NCBI GenBank assembly: GCA_947625455.1
Contig: CANQOJ010000070.1
Coordinates: 1 to 10,330 of the forward strand
Source of the DNA: an uncultured Clostridia bacterium
GTDB taxonomy: Bacteria; Bacillota; Clostridia; Oscillospirales; Ruminococcaceae
Direction of reading: 5' to 3'
DNA length: 10,330 nt
Of the stretch, positions 1-6,474 are shown one piece after another (positions within the stretch are counted from its first letter, which is position 1; each line of letters begins with the position of its first letter). A program made the position numbers and the translations under genes. The notes under the pieces are model-generated. The model searched no databases, was not told where the DNA came from, and saw only the letters and a program-made list of their open reading frames with translations.

Positions 1-1205
1 GGCTTATACAAGGTGATGTTGGTTCGGGAAAGACTATGGTTGCGGCGGCGGCGGCATACTTTGCCTGCGTAAACGGATTTCAGACGCTGATAATGGCGCC
101 GACAGAAGTTCTCGCGAGACAGCATTTTGACACGTTTATGGAGTTTTTATCTCCGCTTGGGGTGAATGTCGGGCTTTTAAGCGGTTCGCTTACGACGGCA
201 GAGAAAAAGGAAATCCGCAAAAAGGCTGAAAGCGGAGAGATTGAGGTGCTTATAGGAACGCATGCGCTTATTCAGAAGTCGGTGAAAATGAAGAAACTGG
301 GGTTGGCGGTTGTAGATGAACAGCACCGTTTCGGCGTTGAACAGCGTTCTGTGCTTGCTGAAAAAGGCGCAAACCCGCATATTCTGGCAATGAGCGCAAC
401 GCCTATTCCGAGAACGCTTGCGCTGATAATCTACGGCGACCTTGATGTTTCAGTGATAAATGAAATGCCAAAAGGCAGGATACCCGTGAAAACCTATGCG
501 GTTGACACATCATTTCGTCCGAGAATTTATGCGTTTATCAAGAAGCATATTGCCGCGGGAAAACAGGCGTTTATCGTCTGCCCGCAGGTTGAAAGCGGAG
601 AGAAAACACCGCCCGAAAAACAGAGCGCAATTGAATATTACAACAATCTGACAAACGGAGAATTTGCGGGCATACCTACGGGACTTCTCTACGGGAAAAT
701 GAAGCAAGCCGATAAAGACGCGGTTATGGGCGACTTTCGCGACAACAAGCTGAAGTTGCTTATATCAACTACGGTTATCGAAGTCGGGATAGATGTTCCG
801 AATGCGGTGGTTATTTTGATTGAAAACGCCGAGCAATTCGGACTTTCACAGCTTCATCAGCTGAGAGGCAGAGTAGGACGAGGCAAGGAACAGAGTTTTT
901 GTATTCTTATGACCGACAGCAAAAGCGAGTACACAAAATCCCGCACAAAGGCTATGGTTGACACAACGGACGGCTACAAAATCGCTGACATTGACCTGAA
1001 ACTCAGAGGTCCGGGCAACTTCTTCGGACGTGAACAGCACGGTCTTCCGCAGATGAAGATTGCGGATTTAGCTGATGACGCTGAACTTCTGGAGGAAATC
1101 GACAAGCTTTCGGAGAAAATTATAACCGACGATCCGTTCCTTTCGCATGACGAAAACAAAGGCTTAAAGGCTAATGTTGACGAGTTGTTTAAGAAATTTG
1201 GATAA
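1..1205 (+). CDS. recG: ATP-dependent DNA helicase RecG, C-terminal part
   Basis: RecG is a superfamily 2 dsDNA translocase that remodels stalled replication forks and Holliday junctions. The window starts just before the Walker A motif (GDVGSGKT, bases 12-35), so the N-terminal wedge/OB domain is missing and about 400 codons are visible; full-length RecG is usually 680-780 residues. In order one sees Walker A, the DEQH box (315-326) followed by RFGVEQR, motif III SATPIPRTLAL, the second RecA-like domain with VIEVGIDVPNA, motif VI QLRGRVGRG (about 859-885), and the RecG-type TRG/hook region LKLRGPGNFFGREQHGLP (about 994-1047). The frame is open from base 3 to the TAA at 1203-1205. Every motif looks intact, so this is an ordinary functional gene cut only by the window edge. 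It converges on the minus-strand TPM gene, with the palindromic repeat region between the two stop codons. Confidence 0.97.
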   Translation, partial: LIQGDVGSGKTMVAAAAAYFACVNGFQTLIMAPTEVLARQHFDTFMEFLSPLGVNVGLLSGSLTTAEKKEIRKKAESGEIEVLIGTHALIQKSVKMKKLGLAVVDEQHRFGVEQRSVLAEKGANPHILAMSATPIPRTLALIIYGDLDVSVINEMPKGRIPVKTYAVDTSFRPRIYAFIKKHIAAGKQAFIVCPQVESGEKTPPEKQSAIEYYNNLTNGEFAGIPTGLLYGKMKQADKDAVMGDFRDNKLKLLISTTVIEVGIDVPNAVVILIENAEQFGLSQLHQLRGRVGRGKEQSFCILMTDSKSEYTKSRTKAMVDTTDGYKIADIDLKLRGPGNFFGREQHGLPQMKIADLADDAELLEEIDKLSEKIITDDPFLSHDENKGLKANVDELFKKFG

Positions 1206-1214
1206 AATAAGGGT

Positions 1215-1262
1215 ATTTAGCAAGGGGAACAAAATACGCCAAGGGGTGGATTTAGCAAGGGG
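1215..1262. repeat. 13-bp direct repeat downstream of recG
   Basis: ATTTAGCAAGGGG occurs at 1215-1227 and again, identically, at 1250-1262, 35 bp apart. The second copy runs into the left arm of hairpin A. The same TTTAGCAAGGGGG edge flanks hairpin D on its opposite strand (7666-7678), so this is an edge module of the repeat family and not a random match. The DNA between the two copies contains AATACGCCAAGGGG, which also has a relative beside copy D. Confidence 0.7.
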
Positions 1263-1291
1263 GAAACCTTTTGAAAAAGGTTTCCCCCTTG
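1256..1291 (+). repeat. Repeat hairpin copy A
   Basis: A perfect 15-bp stem (1256-1270 or 1271 with 1276-1291) encloses a TGAA-type loop; arms begin CAAGGGGGAAACC. It starts 50 bases after the recG stop, so it could help end recG transcription, but the sequence after the stem (GAACCCCTTTCTAAAAC) is only pyrimidine-rich. Compared with copies C and D read on the minus strand, it differs by a compensatory pair: C1267-G1280 here replaces an A-T pair there. Confidence 0.85.
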
Positions 1292-1332
1292 AACCCCTTT
1301 CTAAAACTTTCATTATGGCTGATGACGGTAGG

Positions 1333-1499
1333 GTTCTTTAGCGCATAATAGAAACACAACATTAAATCCAAAGTAACGATTACCATATAAAGTTTTTGAA
1401 AAGAAGTTTGAGGGAAAACTTTTTTCAAAAAAATTTTCCCTCAATAACGCCACCGTTTTCTTAGATTAAATGTTATTTTTCTTTTATGCGTCAAAGAAC
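1333..1499. repeat. Inner 167-bp unit with ~39-bp inverted ends, MITE-like
   Basis: Bases 1333-1371 (starting GTTCTTTAGCGCATAA) are the inverted complement of 1461-1499 (its complement starting GTTCTTTGACGCATAA). Base-by-base pairing gives 32 matches, one G-T and six mismatches over 39 positions. Between the ends lies hairpin B. There is no ORF. A short, non-coding unit with long inverted ends has the look of a miniature inverted-repeat element, but no target-site duplication is evident because the inverted homology continues outwards into the A and C modules. It could equally be part of one larger folded repeat. Confidence 0.6.
1408..1444. repeat. Repeat hairpin copy B (diverged)
   Basis: TTGAGGGAAAAC pairs with ATTTTCCCTCAA to give about a 17-bp stem with one mismatch (C1419/A1433) and a 3-base loop. 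Its left flank AGTTTTTGAAAAGAAGTT matches the flank of copy C (AGTTTTGAAAAGGGGTTC), so B is in the same orientation as C and D. The arm bases differ from C and D (GAGGG against AAGGGGG) yet still pair, which argues that the fold rather than the exact sequence has been kept. Confidence 0.7.
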
Positions 1500-1541
1500 T
1501 CCACCTCCACCAGCCGTTATAGAAAGTTTTGAAAAGGGGTT

Positions 1542-1577
1542 CAAGGGGGAAAACTTTTTCAAAAGTTTTCCCCCTTG
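1542..1577 (-). repeat. Repeat hairpin copy C, just downstream of the TPM gene
   Basis: A perfect 16-bp stem (1542-1557 with 1562-1577) has a TTCA loop. It begins 10 bases past the stop of the minus-strand TPM gene and is well placed to act as, or beside, a terminator of the seven-gene operon. Read in that direction the stem is followed by GAACCCCTTTTCAAAAC, which is not a classical U-tract. A 44-base stretch, 1535-1578, is identical to 7631-7674 (copy D). Confidence 0.85.
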
Positions 1578-1587
1578 CGTTCTTTGT

Positions 1588-2478
1588 TTATCTATGGTGT
1601 CCGCTTCCGCCGCCGTGGCTTCCGCCACCACCGCCACCGCCGCCGCGGCTTCCTCCGCCTCTTGAAGAAGAATCCGTGCGGTAACTTGTGGTGTACTCGC
1701 GGATAAAGATGTCCTCACGCCGTACAACCTTTGTGTGCTTTTTATCCATATACTGCGCCGCGCCTATGGGCGCTTTTTTTGAATAACGCTTTTTTACCGA
1801 CGAGGAATAGATGACAACTACGATAATCGCAATAATCAATCCTGCCATTATTGCCATGCCGTGCGTTATTATAAAATCCACAAGCCCATACCAAAATACC
1901 ATTGACGGATTTCCGTACTGTTCAACCTGGCTGCAGAATGCCAAGCAGGCAAGGTAGTAATTTGCTGAACTGTAATCCTTGTAGACATTGGGCTTTGACG
2001 GCAAATCCGATTTCGGCGAGTAAGCGTCAAGCTTTGAATAAATGCTGTCGAACATGTCCTCAACCCAGCTGTCATACAGCTTGCGCCCTTTGCCCATGGT
2101 GTCTATCTCGTCATAGTCATCATAGTACTGTGGAAGATCATGCGAATTGAACAGCAGGAGTGATACCACATCGCTGTCTTTTCCGAAGTTGGTTTCGGAA
2201 AACTCTTGTAAGTATTTTTTTGAACTTAAAATCAGATTGCTTTTGCTTGTAAGGTCGGCGGATATGACAATGCCTATGTTTATCCCCACCTTTTGCGAAA
2301 CCTCTGACATTTTTTCCAGAACCGCCTGTTCTTCCTCGTCTGTAAGGCAGTCGTCAAGGTCGGAAAGCACAGTGTTGTATTCCGCGGCGCTCGCTTTTAT
2401 TGTCATCAGCGGTGAAAATGCCAAAAACAATGCCAGCACCACGCCGACAGCCGCCAAAAATTTCCTTTCAGCCGCCAA
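1588..2478 (-). CDS. TPM-domain secreted/membrane protein (YdjH-like)
   Basis: I place the start at the TTG at 2476-2478, giving 296 residues, because it has a good ribosome site 8 bases upstream; longer in-frame starts lack one. Residues 1-31 form a signal peptide (positive AAERK, hydrophobic core, ASA|AE cleavage). Residues about 33-115 match the TPM domain (PF04536; YNTVLSDLDDCLTDEEEQ start and the INIGIVIS strand), an extracytoplasmic fold found in membrane-protein maintenance factors, with phosphatase activity claimed for plant relatives. A TM helix spans about 207-226, then a basic cytoplasmic tail ends in a Gly/Ser/Arg/His run (about 270-296). The gene overlaps the YdjG-like gene by 11 bases; zinc-ribbon plus TPM pairing recalls B. 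subtilis ydjG-ydjH, tied to PspA-type envelope stress. The glycine run and His end are common in TPM proteins. The exact role is unknown. Last gene of the operon. Confidence 0.8.
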   Translation of the reverse strand: MAAERKFLAAVGVVLALFLAFSPLMTIKASAAEYNTVLSDLDDCLTDEEEQAVLEKMSEVSQKVGINIGIVISADLTSKSNLILSSKKYLQEFSETNFGKDSDVVSLLLFNSHDLPQYYDDYDEIDTMGKGRKLYDSWVEDMFDSIYSKLDAYSPKSDLPSKPNVYKDYSSANYYLACLAFCSQVEQYGNPSMVFWYGLVDFIITHGMAIMAGLIIAIIVVVIYSSSVKKRYSKKAPIGAAQYMDKKHTKVVRREDIFIREYTTSYRTDSSSRGGGSRGGGGGGGGSHGGGSGHHR

Positions 2479-3565
2479 AGCACACACCTCCCAAAAATGT
2501 AACAATCAGAAGAATGGCTATAAATATCGCAGCCGACACAAGAAAGAGTTTCCCGCTGCTTACGGGAAGCTGTCCGAATGTAAGTCCCGTCTGACCGTTT
2601 ATGACAAACGAGAAGTCCTTTCCCTTGTACTGATAGTTTAAAAACCACACGGGCAGCAGCGCGTAGACATACTGCGCTGAACGGTAGTTTGTGCTTATCC
2701 TCACGTTTTCAAGCCTTGTGTATACCTCGGCAGTCCTGCGCAGTTCAGCGTCCGCCGCCTGCCTTACCCGCTCGTCGATCCGCTTTGCGGCTTCTTCCTT
2801 GTTTACGTCATATTTTTCAGCGGGCGTACCCGACAGATACGACATTGAAAACGGCTTTATTCCCGTATAATTGAACGGCTCAATGCTTTCCATAAGCGCG
2901 TCGTCTATTCTCTTTGAGCCGTCGCACGGTACTCTTATAAATGCAAGCTCCGAAGTTCTTTCTACCCGGTATTCCTTGGTGTTGGTGTAGTGAGTATCTC
3001 CGCTGCTCCATGAACGTATCACCTTTCCGAGTGCGTCCATGTTTGCGTCAACTATCCCGCTTTTCAGCCAGTATGGAACATAAAGCTGTGAAAGGTTGCT
3101 TATCTGCGCTTCAGAGGTGAAATCGCGCGGGAGGAAAAATTTGCCTTTAGTAAACTCGTCAAACTTCGAGCGCGCCTGTTCTTTCGTTACCGAGAACGGG
3201 ATAAGCACATCAGGCTTGAACTCGCCCGAAAGCCTGCCAGAAAGCACAACAGGCGTGTGGCAGAAATGACATCTGGTTGATGACGTCAGCGAGTCGCAGA
3301 TAACTCCCGCGCCGCAGTTAGGGCAATTGTAGAGCGCACTCTGCCCCGTAAATTCCTCCTGCATTTCCTGTTCTTCATTGAGTTCGGGTTCGTTTTGCTC
3401 AAGGTCAACTTTCTCGTCGCGCTTTCCGAAAATCTCCTTTATTTCCTCGTCAGTAAAGGTGCTGTCGCAGTAAAAGCACTTGAACTTGCCCGAATGTGCG
3501 TCAAATTCAAGCGGAGCATTACAGTTGGGACATTGATATGTAACGGTCTGCACAGGTTGTTCCAT
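2468..3565 (-). CDS. Double zinc-ribbon membrane protein (YdjG-like, TFIIB-type zinc ribbon family)
   Basis: 365 residues, ATG start with AAAGGAAAA upstream. Two four-cysteine zinc ribbons are visible: C12/C15/C30/C33 and C81/C84/C99/C102, joined by an acidic Glu/Gln-rich linker (about 38-75). The long central region has no named enzyme motif. Near the end comes ALLPVWFLNYQYKGKDFSF followed by VINGQTGLTFGQLP, a signature I associate with the YdjG-type family, then one TM helix (about 341-363). Such proteins are often mislabelled as PriA or replication factor Y because of the zinc ribbons; no helicase motif is present. In B. subtilis, YdjG together with YdjH takes part in membrane recruitment of the PspA homologue YdjF. 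Here the YdjH-like TPM gene overlaps its 3' end, but neither a PspA nor a YdjI gene is in view. The cytoplasmic N-terminal ribbons probably mediate protein contacts. Confidence 0.8.
   Translation of the reverse strand: MEQPVQTVTYQCPNCNAPLEFDAHSGKFKCFYCDSTFTDEEIKEIFGKRDEKVDLEQNEPELNEEQEMQEEFTGQSALYNCPNCGAGVICDSLTSSTRCHFCHTPVVLSGRLSGEFKPDVLIPFSVTKEQARSKFDEFTKGKFFLPRDFTSEAQISNLSQLYVPYWLKSGIVDANMDALGKVIRSWSSGDTHYTNTKEYRVERTSELAFIRVPCDGSKRIDDALMESIEPFNYTGIKPFSMSYLSGTPAEKYDVNKEEAAKRIDERVRQAADAELRRTAEVYTRLENVRISTNYRSAQYVYALLPVWFLNYQYKGKDFSFVINGQTGLTFGQLPVSSGKLFLVSAAIFIAILLIVTFLGGVCFGG
2485..2492 (-). promoter_or_regulatory. Ribosome binding site deciding a TTG start
   Basis: GGGAGGTG lies inside the last codons of the upstream YdjG-like gene, 8 bases (from GGAGG) before the TTG at 2478. 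It supports a start that overlaps the upstream stop codon (2468-2470) by 11 bases, a typical arrangement for translational coupling. The only earlier in-frame candidates are a TTG at 2503-2505 with no ribosome site and a GTG that overlaps the Shine-Dalgarno itself. Confidence 0.7.
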
Positions 3566-3585
3566 ATGTTATTTTCCTTTCATGC

Positions 3586-4287
3586 CTATTTTAAATTTCC
3601 GAGTACCTTTCCTATGCTGTCGTTTATCACAAGTTCCGCGCCGTTTACTGCGATATTGCTTTTGTTTATCACAACAAGGTGCTTTCCTCTGAAATATCTG
3701 ACAAAACCCGCCGCGGGATATACAACAAGCGACGTGCCGCCGATTATAAGAGTATCTGCGTTTTCAATTTCGTAAATTGCTTTTTCAATATCCTCGCTCT
3801 TAAGGCTTTCCTCATACAGCACAACGTCGGGCTTTATAATTCCTCCGCAGTCACATCTAGGAATACCCGTGCTTTCGGTAATCGCCGACAGAGGATAGAA
3901 TTTTCCGCATTTTGAGCAGTAATTTCTGTGAATACTTCCGTGAAGTTCAGCAACGTTTTTGCTCCCCGCCATCTGATGAAGTCCGTCAATATTCTGCGTT
4001 ACAACTGCCGACAGTATTCCCTTTTTCTCCCACTGGGCAAGTTTCAAATGCGCGGCATTCGGCTTTGCGTCTTTAAATATCATTCTGTCGCGGTAAAATC
4101 TGAAGAACTCCAGCGGATTTTCAACAAAAAAGCTGTGTGAAATAATCTGTTCGGGCGGGTATTTGTACTTTTGATTATAAAGTCCGTCAACGCTTCTGAA
4201 ATCGGGTATCCCGCTTTCGGTTGAAACGCCCGCGCCTCCGAAAAACACTATTCTCTTGCTGTCGTCAATTATTTCCTGTAAAGTCAT
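3586..4287 (-). CDS. cobB: Sir2-family NAD-dependent protein deacylase
   Basis: 233 residues, the length of a compact bacterial sirtuin. It removes acyl groups from protein lysines using NAD+, giving nicotinamide and O-acyl-ADP-ribose. Seen in order: the NAD-binding GAG motif in GGAGVSTESGIPDFRS (17-32), TQNIDGLH (97-104), the catalytic His116 in ELHGS, four zinc cysteines C124/C127/C145/C147, KPDVVLYEE (152-160) and the GTSL NAD-pocket motif, then LVVINK. The GAGVSTESGIPDFR form resembles the T. maritima-type (class U) enzymes. All key residues are present. No extra nuclease or SIR2-defence module is fused, so I read it as a regulatory deacylase and not an anti-phage NADase. ATG start with AGAGG upstream. 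It begins 2 bases after the glycosyltransferase-like gene's stop and ends 20 bases before the YdjG-like gene. Confidence 0.95.
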   Translation of the reverse strand: MTLQEIIDDSKRIVFFGGAGVSTESGIPDFRSVDGLYNQKYKYPPEQIISHSFFVENPLEFFRFYRDRMIFKDAKPNAAHLKLAQWEKKGILSAVVTQNIDGLHQMAGSKNVAELHGSIHRNYCSKCGKFYPLSAITESTGIPRCDCGGIIKPDVVLYEESLKSEDIEKAIYEIENADTLIIGGTSLVVYPAAGFVRYFRGKHLVVINKSNIAVNGAELVINDSIGKVLGNLK

Positions 4288-4289
4288 AT

Positions 4290-5129
4290 TTAATAACCTC
4301 TTTTCACATTACCGCAATTGTTTATATTTTCTATCAAAAAAGCATATTCGGGGAAATCATTTTGTATTCTTCTTTGACAGCGCTTTATGAAATCCTCTCT
4401 CAAATCGGGCGCGTCGCGCATTGCCTGCTTAGCTCCCCAAAGGTGCGTAAAACTGTCCTGCGGGAAAAACAAACGGTCTTTATCTATAAGCGTTTTCACG
4501 GGAGTTTTGGTATACTCCGCGCACATAGCGAGCATTCTCTGCTCTGCAAACACCATATATTTAAGATAATCACCGCAGTCCTTTGCATTTTTCATAAACG
4601 CTATCGACTGTGAGGTGTAAAACTCCTTGAAGTCATTGTCGGGGATATACAAAAACGCAGTGTTAAGCGGCAGGACGCTTTCGCTGAAATCGGGAATTAT
4701 ATGGTTTTCAGCCGAAAAAAACGAAAGTTCGGGATATATCCCCTCCGAAATGTCCTCTCTGTGAGCGGCAATTATTTCCTCTCCGAATACGGGAAGTTTC
4801 CACACGATAAAGTCCGTATCCAGCATAACAATCGGTGCGCTTGCCTTTTGCAGAGCGAGTATTTTCGCCCCCGCCCAGAACATTTTCGGGTTTATGCCGT
4901 CAATATCGTCGGGTATGCTGTCATTCACTTCATTCCAGACGCAGTTGAACCCCATTTTATCGTAAAAATCGGCGTAAAAGCTGTCGCAGTACATTGTTAT
5001 CCTGCCGCCGAGTTTTCGCCATTGAAGCGCTGAAATTGCCGTGCAGTACAAGTCGAAGTCCTCTGCTTTTACCTTTTCCGCGCCCTTTGCCCTTGACGGG
5101 GCAAACGAGGAGATATGAATGGCGTTCAT
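4290..5129 (-). CDS. Putative GT-A-fold glycosyltransferase-like protein
   Basis: 279 residues. The N-terminal half reads like a nucleotide-sugar transferase of the GT-A type: a beta strand (NAIHISSF), a helix with AISALQWRKLG, the strand GRITMYCDS, FYDKMGFNCVWNEV, then FWAGAKILALQKASAPIVMLDTDFIVW, where LDTD (about 118-121) is a DxD-type metal/sugar-nucleotide motif. The arrangement resembles bacterial families such as DUF6734; this is from memory and not a search. There is no signal peptide or TM helix, so it should be cytoplasmic. The C-terminal part holds THLWGAKQAM and a charged helical end. Start ATG overlaps the upstream stop by one base (TAATG), with GAGG upstream, so translation is probably coupled. 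Substrate and acceptor are unknown. No other cell-surface biosynthesis gene is nearby. Confidence 0.6.
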   Translation of the reverse strand: MNAIHISSFAPSRAKGAEKVKAEDFDLYCTAISALQWRKLGGRITMYCDSFYADFYDKMGFNCVWNEVNDSIPDDIDGINPKMFWAGAKILALQKASAPIVMLDTDFIVWKLPVFGEEIIAAHREDISEGIYPELSFFSAENHIIPDFSESVLPLNTAFLYIPDNDFKEFYTSQSIAFMKNAKDCGDYLKYMVFAEQRMLAMCAEYTKTPVKTLIDKDRLFFPQDSFTHLWGAKQAMRDAPDLREDFIKRCQRRIQNDFPEYAFLIENINNCGNVKRGY

Positions 5130-5773
5130 TATCCGTTGTCCTCGCCTAAATCCTTGAATATCATAACAAGCGCGCCGCCGAAGCCGATTATCGCAAGCGC
5201 AATTCCCACAATAAGCAAAGGCGCGAAATTACCGCCGTTATAGCTTTCAATAACAAACGGCGCGATATACTCTTCCGCATCATCAGCGCTTATTCCCAAA
5301 AGACTTGAAACCGATACTTTCAGAAACGACAGCTGACCGTCGTCAAGCTTTTTGAGCTTGCCTTTGAAGTGCATCTTTGTGTGTTGTTCGGGAGATACGT
5401 CGTCGGTTATTATCCCCTCAACTTCGCTGCGCATTTGCTCCATGCCCTCCAACTCATCACTGTCAGAGGACGAAATGCCTATAAACACGGGCGATTCTTC
5501 GTTAAATGAATACGGCATGACCATTGTGAAATATGACGCAACGATTTTTGTTTCGCCGTTTTCCTCTTTTTCCTGCTCGGCATATTTATCCCATATCCCG
5601 TATATATCGCCGCTTACTATAAGCCCGTCCTTTGCGTTGTCCTTTGTGAGCTCGGCTATATCCATTGAGCCGTCAAACGCCCCGTTTTCTCCGCAGGCGC
5701 CGACTATTATCGCTCCTATTCCGATTAACAATGCCGCGCCGAATGCTATAAACAATCCGATAGTTTTGTTCAT
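5129..5773 (-). CDS. Two-TM membrane protein, paralogue of the gene upstream
   Basis: 214 residues; no named family that I can assign with confidence. A TM segment near the N-terminus (about 5-26), an extracytoplasmic domain of about 155 residues, and a C-terminal TM helix (about 184-206) with a short acidic tail. The ectodomain aligns with the gene directly upstream: DGLIVSGDIYGIWDKY, the MPYSFNEESPVFIGIS strand, HTKMHFKGKLKKL and YIAPFVIES all have counterparts. Its first helix ends in VGAC (C27), a possible lipobox, although the -2 Gly is not ideal; the paralogue lacks this cysteine. The ATG is one base after the upstream stop, and its ribosome site (AGGAAAG) lies in the upstream gene's last codons. 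No catalytic motif stands out, so a sensor, adhesion or envelope-structure role is possible but unproven. Confidence 0.7.
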   Translation of the reverse strand: MNKTIGLFIAFGAALLIGIGAIIVGACGENGAFDGSMDIAELTKDNAKDGLIVSGDIYGIWDKYAEQEKEENGETKIVASYFTMVMPYSFNEESPVFIGISSSDSDELEGMEQMRSEVEGIITDDVSPEQHTKMHFKGKLKKLDDGQLSFLKVSVSSLLGISADDAEEYIAPFVIESYNGGNFAPLLIVGIALAIIGFGGALVMIFKDLGEDNG

Positions 5774-5774
5774 T

Positions 5775-6431
5775 TTACTTTCCTGTCAAAACCTTTCTTA
5801 CAACAAAAAACGCTGTACCGAGAGTTCCTATAACGGTAAGTATTATGCCCGTCACCAAATACCCTGTCGCCCCGCCGTTATTCGTGGTGCTTCTGAGGAC
5901 ATAAGGCGCAAGATACTTGTCCGCTTCGCTTTCTGAAACTTCGTATACGTCTGCCACATATTCTCTGAAGAAATCGAGATACTCGCCCTTTAATCGCTCA
6001 ACTCTCCCCACAAAATGCGTCTGCGTGAAATCGTCCATTTCAGCACCGCTGTAAAAGTCAATGGTTTCCTGCACAATCGTATTGAACGTTTTAAGTTCAT
6101 TTTCGTTTCTTGTTGCAACGGCGATAAATATTACGTTTTCTTCATCAAACGAATATTCCATAGGCATAGCGAAAAAGTGGTCTGTAACGCGCTTGTTTGT
6201 CTGCACGCCCAGCGTTTCGTCATATTCCTCCGTGTATGAAAACTCGTCCCAGAGTTCTAAAATATCGCCCTCTACAAATCTTCCTGCATACAAGTCCTTA
6301 TCCGTCATTGTGCTTAAATCCGCATGGGGCTTGTTGAACTCAACCGTGCGCGAAATCCCTCTTACAAGGAACACAATCCCCATTATAAAAAGAACTCCGA
6401 AGATTACAACTCTCCTGATAAATTTAACCAT
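5775..6431 (-). CDS. Two-TM membrane protein, first of a tandem paralogous pair
   Basis: 218 residues from the ATG at 6431. A longer frame begins at a TTG (6446), but GAAAGG sits 7 bases before the ATG and overlaps the longer version's first codons, so the ATG is preferred. TM1 is about residues 8-24, TM2 about 190-213, with an extracytoplasmic domain of about 160 residues between. Conserved with the downstream paralogue: a GDI-(L/Y)-x-(L/I)-WD segment, MxMxYSFxEExxxFI, a T(H/K)(T/M)HF-like segment with VGRVERL against KGKLKKL, and a (E/D)KYLAPYV / EEYIAPFV segment before the second helix. Function unknown. It follows the aromatic-rich protein gene by 43 bases and precedes the paralogue by one base, consistent with a single transcript. 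Confidence 0.7.
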   Translation of the reverse strand: MVKFIRRVVIFGVLFIMGIVFLVRGISRTVEFNKPHADLSTMTDKDLYAGRFVEGDILELWDEFSYTEEYDETLGVQTNKRVTDHFFAMPMEYSFDEENVIFIAVATRNENELKTFNTIVQETIDFYSGAEMDDFTQTHFVGRVERLKGEYLDFFREYVADVYEVSESEADKYLAPYVLRSTTNNGGATGYLVTGIILTVIGTLGTAFFVVRKVLTGK

Positions 6432-6474
6432 ACCTTTACCTTTCAATTACCAAACCATTATCTATCCAAAACCG

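Larger units (their letters stand above)
1256..1577. repeat. Giant imperfect palindrome (~320 bp) filling the recG/TPM intergenic region
   Basis: The left arm (1256-1371) and right arm (1461-1577) are reverse complements of each other along almost their whole length, with one single-base indel near 1311/1520. By hand alignment, outer segments 1256-1310 versus 1523-1577 differ at only a few positions, 1311-1332 versus 1500-1522 are less well matched, and 1333-1371 versus 1461-1499 pair at 32 of 39 positions plus one G-T. Each outer arm carries its own perfect hairpin (A and C), and a third hairpin (B) lies near the centre, so the structure is a palindrome of palindromes. It lies wholly between two convergent stop codons. 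I see no ORF in it. It may act as a two-way transcription end, but no hairpin is followed by a clean U-run. Confidence 0.85.

Noticed and set aside
1256..1577. CRISPR array suggested by repeated stem sequences
   Set aside because: The repeats are inverted to each other and form hairpins, their spacing is irregular, and no cas gene is near.
2147..2641. Plus-strand 164-residue frame
   Set aside because: It lies opposite the TPM and YdjG-like genes, whose signal peptide, zinc ribbons and overlap are convincing.
2468..3565. PriA or replication factor Y helicase
   Set aside because: Only zinc ribbons are shared; there is no Walker A or helicase motif, and the protein ends in a TM helix.
3586..4287. 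Sir2 gene as an anti-phage NADase (Thoeris, DSR or SIR2-HerA type)
   Set aside because: It is a compact sirtuin with zinc cysteines and the catalytic His, typical of deacylases, and no defence partner lies beside it.
5352..5936. Plus-strand 194-residue frame
   Set aside because: It crosses the boundary of the two tandem paralogues on the opposite strand and has Ser/Pro-rich composition typical of an antisense shadow.
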